A DNA stretch of 64,000 nt from Flavobacterium tructae (lineage in GTDB: Bacteria > Bacteroidota > Bacteroidia > Flavobacteriales > Flavobacteriaceae): positions 110,999-174,998 of the forward strand of contig NZ_MUHH01000017.1 of assembly GCF_002217475.1 (NCBI RefSeq). Direction: 5' to 3'. Position numbers and translations under genes: made by a program. Shown here piece by piece: positions 34,017-42,890 of this stretch (the stretch's first letter is position 1; every line of letters starts with the position of its first letter). The notes under the pieces are model-generated. The model made no database searches. It saw only the letters and a program-made list of their open reading frames with translations, and was not told where the DNA came from.

Positions 34017-34967
34017 TTAGAAGCCGAAATTTATTCCTACGCCAAACACTTGTCTGGTTTGGAATCCACTGAAAGCATTATCGTCATAGATGGCCTGAAA
34101 GGATAAGTTTGCCGATAGAAATTTGTTAACTTTCATAATAACATTCAACGAATAGTTGATATCTACATTTTGCGGATCTCTTAAATAGTTAGAATACAAA
34201 TTCAGGGTATTCTCGGCAGTTATGTTGGTCATAATAGCCAATTTGTAATAAACCGAAGCATAAAACCCGAGTTCGTATAACATACTTTTATTAGCATCTA
34301 CTCCAAAGTAGGCTCCGTCTACATAAGGAAGCCCGGTTGCCTGATCAATTCCCGAAGTATAAGCGCGGTCTACAAAAGTAAATTTTGAAGTTAGAGGAGC
34401 AAAGTTTATTTTTAGATTCTCCGTTTTAGACCAGTAAATACCAGGTCCTGTAGTTAGATACCCCGGAGACATAAACTTGGTGTTTTCAGTTCGGATTTCC
34501 TTCCCGTTTACATCCTTCCCATAAAGATAACCAGTTGTAAATTGGGTTCTGAAATTTAGAAAGAAAGAATAATACCAATCTCCAAAAGCTTTCTTTCCTG
34601 CAATTGAATTAAATTCTAAACGGTCATCAGTCTTTTTTTCGAAATCGGCATTTTTAGTTTGCAAAAGACCATACGAAGCCAGAATTTTGTTGTCCCAGGT
34701 GAGATCGTCTTTTTTATAATTAAAGTCATAATTGATTCCTAAAGTTCCGGAGAAGCTGTCTTCGCCCCCGGCAACCCAATTGTTAAAGCTCGATTGATTC
34801 AGTAAAAGAGACACAGTACCTTTTGCCTTCCATCCTTCATCTTCTATAGTATCATTTATTTTTTTTACTGCTTTTTCAGTATTCTGGATCAGTTCCTTTT
34901 CTGAATTTTGCGCATGAACAAAAGTAAAGTTTGCTAAAATAAGAAGTAATAACGCTAGCTTTTTCAT
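34017..34967 (-). CDS. DUF3078-domain outer membrane protein
   Basis: A 316-residue exported protein with signal peptide ending at TFVHAQ. The pattern WKAKGTVSLLLNQSSFNNWVAGGEDSFSG near the start and many later short aromatic strands mark DUF3078, a family of putative outer membrane barrels of Bacteroidota whose function is unknown. The C-terminus ends with VFGVGINFGF, a barrel-type terminal strand. It is the last gene of the run leading away from the SUF locus and shares a terminator with hflX. Confidence 0.88.
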   Translation of the reverse strand: MKKLALLLLILANFTFVHAQNSEKELIQNTEKAVKKINDTIEDEGWKAKGTVSLLLNQSSFNNWVAGGEDSFSGTLGINYDFNYKKDDLTWDNKILASYGLLQTKNADFEKKTDDRLEFNSIAGKKAFGDWYYSFFLNFRTQFTTGYLYGKDVNGKEIRTENTKFMSPGYLTTGPGIYWSKTENLKINFAPLTSKFTFVDRAYTSGIDQATGLPYVDGAYFGVDANKSMLYELGFYASVYYKLAIMTNITAENTLNLYSNYLRDPQNVDINYSLNVIMKVNKFLSANLSFQAIYDDNAFSGFQTRQVFGVGINFGF

Positions 34968-35047
34968 GATATCTGGTTTAAATGTGTAAGAACAAATATA
35001 CTAAATAATCGTTAAAAAGCCTTATGGGATGCAGTTGGTAAGGGGTG

Positions 35048-35557
35048 TTATTTCTTTGGTTCTTTGTATAAGGGTACCGCCGAACAAGCCTCGCCATACA
35101 TGATACTTCTTGCAAAAGGCTGTAAATAGGTTGCTGCTAAAATGTATGCACGGGTAGGTACAGGTTTACGGGAACAGCCTTTTACGATAACAGGTTTACC
35201 TTTATAGGGAGTGTAATCCAGTTTGCTTAATATTTCTTCGTATAAGCTTGCTTCGAGATCTTCTATAGTCCCGTTCACCACTTTTTTAGCATATGGAGCC
35301 AAATGGATTGCAACCAGAATAGAAGACCAGGCAGGTACAATTGCATCTGTACTGCAGTTTATAGCCACATATTGATCTTGATATTGCGACCAGTCGTGAT
35401 TTTTTAAATGCTCTCTAAAGTCTTTTTCCTTTAATAAAAAACCTTCTAAAAGCCATTGTGATATATCGATTTGCACACGTGCTCCATTTGGGTAATAATC
35501 TTCAAGATCAAAAACCTCCAAGGCACTATTGGCAACTTTATTGATGATTTCTTCCAT
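35048..35557 (-). CDS. DUF2480-family protein
   Basis: A 169-residue protein of the DUF2480 family, of unknown function and typical of Bacteroidota, with conserved stretches DLEDYYPNGARVQIDIS, WSQYQDQYVAINCSTDAI and VIVKGCSRKPVPTRAYILA. The two cysteines within those stretches might bind metal or act in Fe-S handling; this is suggested by location downstream of the DUF59 and SUF genes and is inference. No signal peptide is present. Confidence 0.85.
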   Translation of the reverse strand: MEEIINKVANSALEVFDLEDYYPNGARVQIDISQWLLEGFLLKEKDFREHLKNHDWSQYQDQYVAINCSTDAIVPAWSSILVAIHLAPYAKKVVNGTIEDLEASLYEEILSKLDYTPYKGKPVIVKGCSRKPVPTRAYILAATYLQPFARSIMYGEACSAVPLYKEPKK

Positions 35558-35570
35558 AAGAAAATTTTGG

Positions 35571-35620
35571 TTTCAGGTTTCAAGTTTCAAGTTGAGTAAC
35601 TTGAAACTTGAAACTTGAAA
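35571..35620. repeat. perfect-type palindrome between DUF2480 and DUF59
   Basis: Arms of 23 nt built from tandem TTTCAAG words (35571-35593) and AACTTGAAACTTGAAACTT (35598-35620), with one mismatch. It may act as RNA hairpin or as a dispersed intergenic repeat; there is no T-run for clear termination. Confidence 0.55.
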
Positions 35621-35626
35621 CAAATA

Positions 35627-35950
35627 TTAAAGCATTCCTAATTCTAATTTTGCTTCTTCGCTCATTAAGTCTTTGCTCCATGGCGGATCGAAAGTAATTT
35701 CAACATCAACATCTTTTATGTTTTCAATTGTTTTTACTTTTTCTTCTACTTCTCTTGGCAAACTTTCTGCGACAGGGCAGTTTGGAGAAGTTAAAGTCAT
35801 TAAGATTTTTACTTCGTAATCGGTGTTGACCATTACATCGTAAATCAATCCCAGCTCGTATATGTCTACAGGAATTTCCGGATCGTAAATGCCTTTTAAA
35901 ACCTTTACGATAGATTCTCCTAATTCGTTTGTGTCTATTTCTTGTTCCAT
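35627..35950 (-). CDS. DUF59/MIP18 (SufT-like) iron-sulfur assembly protein
   Basis: A 107-residue MIP18/PaaD-like protein, thought to help mature Fe-S proteins. The conserved pattern includes VLKGIYDPEIPVDIYELGLIYDV, LTSPNCPVAESLPREVE with the conserved Cys, and the acidic-basic end FDPPWSKDLMSEEAK. It lies in the SUF gene run, downstream of sufE and upstream of DUF2480 on the same strand. The start at 35950 matches family length. Confidence 0.92.
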   Translation of the reverse strand: MEQEIDTNELGESIVKVLKGIYDPEIPVDIYELGLIYDVMVNTDYEVKILMTLTSPNCPVAESLPREVEEKVKTIENIKDVDVEITFDPPWSKDLMSEEAKLELGML

Positions 35951-36037
35951 TTTATTTTTTGTTTTTCAACGTAAGTTTTTTGTTTTACCATTAAGATGTT
36001 AAGTATAAGCCTTTACGAAACTTAATGTCTTAATGAT

Positions 36038-36463
36038 TTAATTTTTATTTTTTGCATCAAAAGCCAATGCGTACATTTTGATGTTTTTAATCATCGATAC
36101 TAAACCATTCGCACGTGTTGCAGATAAATGTTCTTTTAGACCAATTTCGTCAATAAAATCAACATCGGCACTTAAAATATCGGATGCTTTTTGATTGGAG
36201 AATGTACGAATTAAAATCGCGATAATACCTTTAGTCAGGATGGCATCACTATCGGCAGTAAAGACAATGCTGTCTTCTTTTTGTTCCCCTTGCAGCCAAA
36301 CTTTAGACTGACATCCTTTGATTAAATTGTCGTCGGTTTTATATTCTTCTTTGATTAACGGAAGACTTTTTCCTAATTCGATGATGTACTCGTAACGTTG
36401 CATCCAGTCATCAAACATTGAAAATTCGTCGATTATTTCGTTTTGTATTTCTTTTATCGTCAT
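36038..36463 (-). CDS. sufE: SufE-family sulfur acceptor
   Basis: Accepts sulfane sulfur from SufS and passes it to the SufBCD scaffold. The 141-residue protein has the usual SufE fold with the conserved Cys51 in NLIKGCQSKVWLQG. The stop codon of sufE is followed by DUF59 at 88 bp. The gene start is 3 bp from the stop of a small lipoprotein gene, so the two are in one operon. Confidence 0.92.
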   Translation of the reverse strand: MTIKEIQNEIIDEFSMFDDWMQRYEYIIELGKSLPLIKEEYKTDDNLIKGCQSKVWLQGEQKEDSIVFTADSDAILTKGIIAILIRTFSNQKASDILSADVDFIDEIGLKEHLSATRANGLVSMIKNIKMYALAFDAKNKN

Positions 36464-36465
36464 AA

Positions 36466-36891
36466 TTATTTTTTCGTAAAATCCAGTAGCAAATTTACCA
36501 AATTTTCTATCTCTTTTGGAGGGTATCCATCGTCGAAACCCTGAGTTTCATATATTTTCTGATTCTGAGTGACTTTTAAATTTCCCAGAGCAGCTCCATC
36601 ATGAAAGCGTTTTTGTGTTGGGCCTTTTAAGTCCGGAATAGTTTTGAGATTGATTTTTGAAAATTCAGCTACAATCTGCTTCCATTTGAAATCATCTATT
36701 TTGCTCTCTATCGGTTGAGCATTGCGGCCATTGGTTACTGAAACTGTTTTATTCTGTACCACGATTACTTTGTAAGTGCCTCGGGAAACTGCAGAGTATT
36801 CAATTTCGGTAGCTTTCATGTCGGCTTTTTTTTGGCTGGAACAGCTTGTTCCAATAAAAAAGGTTAAGAGCAACAAAGATAATATCCTCAT
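36466..36891 (-). CDS. small lipoprotein in the suf operon
   Basis: A 141-residue lipoprotein. The signal peptide ends in the lipobox GTSC (Cys17) and the mature part has alternating strands, with segment YKVIVVQNKTVSV and ends LVNLLLDFTKK. No domain I recognise. It lies between sufS and sufE with only 2 bp before sufE and 11 bp after sufS, so it is coexpressed with iron-sulfur assembly genes; a direct role is not shown. Confidence 0.75.
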   Translation of the reverse strand: MRILSLLLLTFFIGTSCSSQKKADMKATEIEYSAVSRGTYKVIVVQNKTVSVTNGRNAQPIESKIDDFKWKQIVAEFSKINLKTIPDLKGPTQKRFHDGAALGNLKVTQNQKIYETQGFDDGYPPKEIENLVNLLLDFTKK

Positions 36892-36902
36892 AAAAGATTT
36901 TT

Positions 36903-38117
36903 TTAGCTTAACATAGCTTTCGCTTTTTTAATGGCCTCAACCATTATGTCAATTTCTTCTTTGGTATTGTAAAAAGAAAATGAAGCACGGATCGTTCCCG
37001 GAATGCAGAAAAAATTCATGATTGGCTGCGCACAATGATGTCCGGTTCTCACTGCGATTCCCAGTTTGTCGATAATGGAACCAATATCGTACGGATGAAT
37101 TCCATCAATATTAAACGAAATCACGGAAGCTTTATTTTTTCCGGTTCCGTAAATTTTCAATCCTTCGATTTCTAATAAACGTTTGGTTGCGTGCTGTAAT
37201 AAATGTGTTTCGTGCTGATGAATGTTATGAAAACCAATATGGTTCAAATAATCAACAGCCGTTCCTAGAACAATTCCACCCGCAATATTAGGAGTTCCTG
37301 CTTCAAATTTATGAGGTAAATCGGCATAAGTCGTTTTCTCGAAAGTAACTTCTTTGATCATTTCACCGCCACCTTGATAGGGAGGTAATTTATTCAGCCA
37401 TTCTTCTTTTCCATAAAGAATTCCGGTTCCCGTTGGTCCGCACATTTTATGCCCTGAAAAAGCATAAAAATCACAATCTAAATCCTGAACATCAGGTTTT
37501 AAATGTGGAACGGCCTGTGCACCATCGATCAAAACAGCAGCGCCAACAGCATGAGCCTTTTCGATCATGTATTTGATCGGATTGATAATTCCCAATGCGT
37601 TCGAGATATGGTTTACCGTTACCACTTTTGTCTTTTCCGACAATAAGGCATCATAAGCATCTATTATTAGTTCACCTTCTTCATTCATTGGAATAACTTT
37701 AAGAGTTGCTCCTGTTTTCTCGCATAACATTTGCCAAGGCACGATGTTACTGTGATGCTCTAATGAAGAAACAATAACTTCATCTCCGGGTTTTAAAATA
37801 GAAGCAAAACCATTGGTTACTAAGTTAATTCCGTGAGTTGTTCCGGAAGTAAAAAGTACTTCGTGCGAGAATTTCGCATTGATATGATGTTGGATTTTTA
37901 CTCTTGAAATTTCGTAAGCATCAGTCGCCAATTGGCTTAAAGTATGAACACCACGATGAATGTTGGCATTTATTTCCTGATAATACTTTGCGATCGCATC
38001 AATCACAACTTGTGGTTTTTGTGAAGTTGCGCCGTTGTCGAAATATACTAAAGGTTTTCCGTTCACTTTTTCTGAAAGTATCGGAAAATCAGCTCTTATT
38101 TTTTGGATGTCTAACAT
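36903..38117 (-). CDS. sufS: SufS cysteine desulfurase
   Basis: PLP enzyme that takes sulfur from cysteine to a persulfide on itself. The 404-residue protein has the PLP lysine Lys224 in AFSGHKMCGP and the active-site Cys362 in RTGHHCAQP. The FDNGATSQKP and FTSGTTHGINL segments near the start are family hallmarks. It starts the downstream part of the SUF run; the region upstream holds the divergent serine hydrolase gene. Confidence 0.95.
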   Translation of the reverse strand: MLDIQKIRADFPILSEKVNGKPLVYFDNGATSQKPQVVIDAIAKYYQEINANIHRGVHTLSQLATDAYEISRVKIQHHINAKFSHEVLFTSGTTHGINLVTNGFASILKPGDEVIVSSLEHHSNIVPWQMLCEKTGATLKVIPMNEEGELIIDAYDALLSEKTKVVTVNHISNALGIINPIKYMIEKAHAVGAAVLIDGAQAVPHLKPDVQDLDCDFYAFSGHKMCGPTGTGILYGKEEWLNKLPPYQGGGEMIKEVTFEKTTYADLPHKFEAGTPNIAGGIVLGTAVDYLNHIGFHNIHQHETHLLQHATKRLLEIEGLKIYGTGKNKASVISFNIDGIHPYDIGSIIDKLGIAVRTGHHCAQPIMNFFCIPGTIRASFSFYNTKEEIDIMVEAIKKAKAMLS

Positions 38118-38337
38118 GTCTTATTTAGAAAAATTCTACCTACAAAAGTACTAAAACAAAATGGGTTTATCCATTAAAACTATAATTTCCTTTTATGATG
38201 CTATCAATTGAACGGTTGCTTGTAGATTCTTTAAAAATTGAGTCATTTTTTTATATTTCATGAATTTTATTTCTGGAATAAGTTGTATAATCTTGATGGT
38301 AAATTATTTATATTGCATTAAAAATAGCATTAGTCAT

Positions 38338-39687
38338 ATGAAAAGAATTCTTAAATTACTTGTACTTGTTTTAGTTCTTGCCTTTTTGTATTTCGGTTTT
38401 ACTACTTATCCCAAACTGGATTTGATTTCAGGCTTCTCGGCTAAGAGTGTTGCATCAGGTCATTTTATTGACAATCGTTCGAAGGAATTAATCGAAAAAA
38501 CGGATAATGATATCCACATGATTGATTTAGCGGAGAATACTATTGATGATGCCGGTAAGTTTGCTGTTTCTACAGTTTATGGATTGAAAGAAAGAAAAGC
38601 AATTTACAGAGAAGGACTGGGCGCTACTTTGATTGACAATGATTATGATATTTCGAAGCCCTACCTGCTTCCAAAAAGAACAAAATTGGTTAACAATCTT
38701 TCTTTTCCTTATGGGAATAAAGAACCAAAGGATACCACTTTTTCAAATATTGACTATGCCAAACTGAAAAAGGCTGTGGACGGTTCGTTTGATGTAAAAG
38801 GCCAAAAGAATAAACGTTCGCGTGCCGTGGTAGTGGTATATAAAGACAAATTAATTGCTGAAAAATACGATACCGGTTTTAATAAAGACAGTAAAATTTT
38901 AGGATGGTCGATGACTAAAAGTATCACCAGTTCGGCTTTTGGCGTTTTAGCGAAACAACGAAAAATTGACATTTATAAACCTGCTCCGATTGCGGAATGG
39001 CGAAATGACGATCGTAAAAATATTACCGTTAATGATTTGCTTCATATGAACTCAGGTTTAGAATGGGAGGAAGATTATACTAAAATTTGTGATGCGACAG
39101 AAATGCTTTTTCAGGCAGAAGATATGGGGAAAGTGCAAATGGATAAACCCGCTAAATTTAAACCTAATACACATTGGTATTACTCTTCGGGAACCACTAA
39201 TCTATTGTGCCGAATTTTAAGAGGTCAGTTTAAGACACAACAGGAGTATCTTGATTTCTGGTACAGTGCCTTGATTGATAAAATTGGGATGAACTCGATG
39301 ATTGTAGAGCAGGATATGTCGGGAATTTTTGTAGGATCTTCTTATGCGTGGGCAACAGCGAGAGACTGGTCAAAATTCGGACTGCTGTATTTACATAAGG
39401 GAAACTGGAACGGAGAGCAGGTCTTAGAGGAAAGCTGGGTAAAATATACCGCAACTCCAACGAATACTTCAAATGGAGGTTATGGAGCGCAGTTTTGGTT
39501 AAATGCCGGAGGGAAGTTTCCCGATGCGCCTCGTGATATGTTTTATTGTAATGGCTATCAGGGACAAATGGTAGCGATTATTCCATCTTTGGATATGGTA
39601 ATTGTTAGGATGGGAGTGAATGAAGGAGATCATTATTTTGATTTTAATGAATTTTTGAAGGAGGTTATTTCTTCAATAAAAAAATAA
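38338..39687 (+). CDS. serine hydrolase, beta-lactamase class C family
   Basis: A 449-residue serine hydrolase (from the ATG at 38338) with the catalytic motif SMTKSIT (SxxK), the YSS-type motif HWYYSSGTTNLL, and the third motif region ending in HNG-like NGGYGAQFWLNAGG. A hydrophobic segment follows the start (RILKLLVLVLVLAFLYFGF), so the protein is probably membrane-anchored with its active domain outside. The ORF opens 26 residues earlier (38260) but that part is unlike the family. It is on the opposite strand, in the gap between sufD and sufS, which splits the SUF locus. Confidence 0.85.
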   Translation: MKRILKLLVLVLVLAFLYFGFTTYPKLDLISGFSAKSVASGHFIDNRSKELIEKTDNDIHMIDLAENTIDDAGKFAVSTVYGLKERKAIYREGLGATLIDNDYDISKPYLLPKRTKLVNNLSFPYGNKEPKDTTFSNIDYAKLKKAVDGSFDVKGQKNKRSRAVVVVYKDKLIAEKYDTGFNKDSKILGWSMTKSITSSAFGVLAKQRKIDIYKPAPIAEWRNDDRKNITVNDLLHMNSGLEWEEDYTKICDATEMLFQAEDMGKVQMDKPAKFKPNTHWYYSSGTTNLLCRILRGQFKTQQEYLDFWYSALIDKIGMNSMIVEQDMSGIFVGSSYAWATARDWSKFGLLYLHKGNWNGEQVLEESWVKYTATPTNTSNGGYGAQFWLNAGGKFPDAPRDMFYCNGYQGQMVAIIPSLDMVIVRMGVNEGDHYFDFNEFLKEVISSIKK

Positions 39688-39689
39688 AT

Positions 39690-39785
39690 TTAACCGCAAA
39701 GATGCCAAGTAAAAAGCGCAAAGTTCGCAAAGTTTAAAACTAAACCCTGCGAACTTTGTATAACTCCTTGCGAACCTTTCGGTAA
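39690..39785. repeat. GCAAAG/CTTTGC-type inverted repeat
   Basis: CGCAAAGTTCGCAAAGTTT and TGCGAACTTTGTATAAC are complementary in part and repeat the same words (GCAAAGTT, AACTTTGC). It lies between convergent genes and may serve as terminator or is an intergenic repeat unit. Confidence 0.5.
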
Positions 39786-39792
39786 AATCATT

Positions 39793-41109
39793 TTACAAAT
39801 CAAATCCTAAATTAACGCCTAATTTTGTAGCGATGATTTTAGTAATTCGTTGTTTTAATTCCGGTATTTTAATGCTTTCAATTACGGCATTTGAGAAGGC
39901 GTACATCAATAATGCTTTTGCTTCTTTTTTCGGGATTCCGCGTGACTGCATGTAGAACATTGCTGTTTCGTCTAATTGTCCAACTGTACAACCGTGAGAA
40001 CATTTTACGTCATCGGCAAAAATTTCCAATTGCGGCTTGGCGTTGATCGTAGCTTTGTCACTCAATAAAATGTTGTTGCTTTTTTGAAAAGCATTTGTTT
40101 TTTGAGCTTCTTTCTCTACTAAAACTTTTCCGTTGAAAACTCCTGTTGAACGATCAGAGAAAATTCCTTTATAATCCTGGAAACTTTCGCAATTTGGCGT
40201 TGCGTGATTCACTAAAGTATAATGATCAACGTGCTGTTTGTCGTTTAGGATCGAGATTCCGTTAAGTGTACTTGTCAGTCTTTCACCAAAATGATAAAAG
40301 TTTAAGTTATTACGCGTTAGGTTTCCTCCAAATGAAAAGGTATGAACATAAGCATGACTTTCCTGTTGTTGAGAAACGTAAGTGTTGTCTACTAAATTCG
40401 CTTCGCTATTGTCGTTTTGAATTTTATAATAATCAACAATGGCACGTTTTTGAGCGAAAATCTCTGTAACCGAATTGGTCAGAACGGGATTCTCATTCAA
40501 ACTTTGGTGACGCTCGATAATCTGAACATGTGAGTTTTCACCAACAATAATCAGATTTCTAGGCTGAACCATTAATGCAGCTTCATTACCTGTAGAGAAA
40601 TACATAATTTCAATAGGTTTGTCGGCTACTTTCTTTTTTGGGATATTGATGAAAGCTCCTTCACTTGCAAAGGCAGTATTTAACGAAGTCAAACTATCGT
40701 CTTTACTTGCAATCTGATTGAAGTAGGTATCAATGATCATTTTATATTTTGGTTTGGTCAATGCCGAAGACATTAAGCAAACATCGATTCCGTCATGTGT
40801 AGTTGAAGACAAATGCGAGCTAAAAACACCATCGATGAACACTAATTTATAAGTGTCGATTTCATGTAAAAAATATTTCTTTACCTGATTAAATTCGATT
40901 GCACTTTCCTGCTTAGGAAAAACCGTAAAGTCATTTTTTAAGATGGCGTTTAACGATGTGTATTTCCAAGCTTCTTCCTTTTTGGTTGGGAAACCTTTAT
41001 TTTCAAAGTTTTTTAGTGCTTTGGTGCGAATGTCATGCAAATCTGAATGTACATCGACACGCTCTTCAAAAGCCATAAAAGACGATACTAATTTTTCTTT
41101 TAAATCCAT
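39793..41109 (-). CDS. sufD: SufD Fe-S scaffold component
   Basis: Part of the SufBC2D complex that builds Fe-S clusters. The 438-residue protein resembles the SufB/SufD beta-helix core: FPTKKEEAWKYTSL near the start and, in the C-terminal part, FADDVKCSHGCTVGQLDETAMFYMQSRG with the conserved His residue, and MLY/AFSNAVIESI. The start at 41109 follows the spacer that holds the flanking repeats of the four-helix-bundle gene, so sufD is separated from sufC by that insertion. Confidence 0.92.
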   Translation of the reverse strand: MDLKEKLVSSFMAFEERVDVHSDLHDIRTKALKNFENKGFPTKKEEAWKYTSLNAILKNDFTVFPKQESAIEFNQVKKYFLHEIDTYKLVFIDGVFSSHLSSTTHDGIDVCLMSSALTKPKYKMIIDTYFNQIASKDDSLTSLNTAFASEGAFINIPKKKVADKPIEIMYFSTGNEAALMVQPRNLIIVGENSHVQIIERHQSLNENPVLTNSVTEIFAQKRAIVDYYKIQNDNSEANLVDNTYVSQQQESHAYVHTFSFGGNLTRNNLNFYHFGERLTSTLNGISILNDKQHVDHYTLVNHATPNCESFQDYKGIFSDRSTGVFNGKVLVEKEAQKTNAFQKSNNILLSDKATINAKPQLEIFADDVKCSHGCTVGQLDETAMFYMQSRGIPKKEAKALLMYAFSNAVIESIKIPELKQRITKIIATKLGVNLGFDL

Positions 41110-41219
41110 TTTTCTTGTTTAGTCTTAAAGTCGAAAGTCGAAAGTCGAAAGACTTTGGATTGTCGACTATTTTTGTGAAAAAATCATAAATTAAGTTGAG
41201 TCTAAAAAGACTTTACAAC

Positions 41220-41237
41220 TTTCGACTTTATGACTTT
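41220..41237. repeat. 18-nt direct repeat left of four-helix-bundle gene
   Basis: TTTCGACTTTATGACTTT is identical to 41602-41619. Neighbouring sequence contains further TCGAAAG/CTTTCGA words (41125-41155), also found at the right side. Confidence 0.75.
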
Positions 41238-41596
41238 TGACTCAAATATTTTATGAAACCGCTTAATAGTTTCGATATTTCTGTTACCGATTCTAAAAGT
41301 ATTTCAAATTCTTCTTTTATAATATATTCTAAATCAAAAGCTAAATACAATTGAGATCTAACTTCTCCTGCGGATGCTTTGGCTACATATAAAAAGTAGA
41401 CAAACTCTTTATCAGTATTTCTCTCAAAACCTTCTGCTATATTTGATGATATAGAAAGTGATGCACGTCTAATTTGTCTAACAAAATCAAAGTCTTTTTT
41501 GAAATTAGAATTTTCAGTAATCAAATATATTTTCTTATTGAAGACTCTGGATTTCTGCCATGAATTTATTTCTTCAAAAGATTTAAACTTACTCAT
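41228..41596 (-). CDS. four-helix-bundle protein (S23/IVP-like)
   Basis: A 122-residue protein of the S23/IVP four-helix-bundle family, related in shape to Avd of diversity-generating retroelements. Characteristic segments are FEEINSWQKSRVFNKKIYLIT, FKKDFDFVRQIRRASLSISSNIAEGF and FLYVAKASAGEVRSQLYLAFDL. Function is unknown. It sits between sufC and sufD in a conserved operon and is flanked by 18-nt direct repeats (41220-41237 and 41602-41619). The gene stop overlaps the left repeat. Confidence 0.85.
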   Translation of the reverse strand: MSKFKSFEEINSWQKSRVFNKKIYLITENSNFKKDFDFVRQIRRASLSISSNIAEGFERNTDKEFVYFLYVAKASAGEVRSQLYLAFDLEYIIKEEFEILLESVTEISKLLSGFIKYLSQKS

Positions 41597-41601
41597 GTTT
41601 T

Positions 41602-41619
41602 TTTCGACTTTATGACTTT
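41602..41619. repeat. 18-nt direct repeat right of four-helix-bundle gene
   Basis: Identical to 41220-41237, located 5 bp upstream of the gene start and 16 bp from the sufC stop. Confidence 0.75.
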
Positions 41620-41635
41620 CGACTTTATGACGGTA

Positions 41636-42382
41636 TTAATTCTCCGCTTTAATCCAGTCGTATCCTTTTTCTTCCAATTCGTAGGCTAGTTCTTTTCCTC
41701 CAGATTTTACGATTCTTCCGTTGTAAAGAACGTGAACGAAATCCGGAACAATATAGTCTAATAAACGTTGGTAGTGCGTGATTACGATGATGGCGTTTTT
41801 CTCGCTTTTCAATTTGTTAACACCATTGGCAACAATTCTAAGGGCATCAATATCAAGACCCGAATCTGTTTCGTCAAGGATGGCTAATTTTGGCTCTAGC
41901 ATTGCCATTTGAAAAATCTCATTTCTTTTTTTCTCTCCTCCGGAAAATCCTTCGTTAAGAGAACGTGACAGAAATTTACGGTCGATTTCTAACAATTCAG
42001 ATTTCTCACGAATCACTTTTAGCATTTCGTTTGCAGGCATTTCTTCCTGACCGTTTGCTTTACGAGTTTCATTGATGGCAGTTTTCATGAAGTTAGTTAC
42101 GCTAACTCCCGGAATTTCTACAGGATATTGAAAAGAAAGGAAAACTCCTTTGTGTGCTCTTTCTTCAGGAGCAAGATCAGCAAGATCTTCTCCGTCAAGG
42201 AAAACTTCTCCGTCAGTAACTTCATAGTTTTCGTTTCCGGCAATTACAGCCGAAAGTGTACTTTTTCCTGAACCGTTTGGTCCCATGATAGCGTGTACTT
42301 CGCCAGCTTTTACTTCTATATTAATTCCTTTAAGGATTTCTTTATCACCAATTGAGGCGTGAAGGTTTTTTATTGATAACAT
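41636..42382 (-). CDS. sufC: SufC ABC ATPase
   Basis: ATPase that powers the SufBCD scaffold. The 248-residue protein has Walker [10 protein letters not shown] (about 34-42), the signature GFSGGEKKR near 145, and Walker [11 protein letters not shown] near 170. Length is standard. It lies between the flavin reductase gene (12-bp gap) and the four-helix-bundle gene. Confidence 0.96.
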   Translation of the reverse strand: MLSIKNLHASIGDKEILKGINIEVKAGEVHAIMGPNGSGKSTLSAVIAGNENYEVTDGEVFLDGEDLADLAPEERAHKGVFLSFQYPVEIPGVSVTNFMKTAINETRKANGQEEMPANEMLKVIREKSELLEIDRKFLSRSLNEGFSGGEKKRNEIFQMAMLEPKLAILDETDSGLDIDALRIVANGVNKLKSEKNAIIVITHYQRLLDYIVPDFVHVLYNGRIVKSGGKELAYELEEKGYDWIKAEN

Positions 42383-42394
42383 TGTCTTTTTATT

Positions 42395-42883
42395 TTATAT
42401 AAATGTCAATTCTATTTTTGTTGTTTCGTTTAGGATGTTGGCATTAAAATGCGCGTGTCCTAAATATTCCATGCCTAGATAATCGGCTGATTTTTTGAAC
42501 GGAATGTAAAAACTCTCTTCAATTTCATTATCGTGTGAATTGGAGATCACACCAATTTTCTTCCCTCTGAGTTTTCTTCCGGTTTCTTTTTCAATTCGGA
42601 TTAAATCCGAAAAGCGGTCAAAGAATACCTTCATGATTCCACTCATGTTATACCAATATATAGGCGTTGCAAAAATTAAAGTGTCATACTTCTCGATGAT
42701 ACCTTTTATTAAAGGAAAAAAATCATCTTCTCTGTTTTTACTTTCGTAATCATAATAGGAAATATTATAATCACTCAGATTAATTACTTCTATTCCGGTT
42801 TCTTTAGAAATTTCATCCGCGATTCTGGTTGTATTTCCGTTTTTTCGGGAGGAACCTAAAATGATTACTTTTTTATCTTCCAT
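42395..42883 (-). CDS. NAD(P)H-dependent FMN reductase / flavodoxin-like protein
   Basis: A 162-residue flavodoxin-fold protein. The FMN phosphate loop is VIILGSSRKNGNTT near 5-18, and the segment TLIFATPIYWYNMSGIMKVFFDRF near 78-100 is typical of the FMN_red family. I chose the ATG at 42883 because the first ATG (42898) lies inside the sufB end. It follows sufB and precedes sufC by 12 bp. A possible role is reduction of iron or of a scaffold component; inferred only from position. Confidence 0.85.
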   Translation of the reverse strand: MEDKKVIILGSSRKNGNTTRIADEISKETGIEVINLSDYNISYYDYESKNREDDFFPLIKGIIEKYDTLIFATPIYWYNMSGIMKVFFDRFSDLIRIEKETGRKLRGKKIGVISNSHDNEIEESFYIPFKKSADYLGMEYLGHAHFNANILNETTKIELTFI

Positions 42884-42890
42884 CTCGCAA

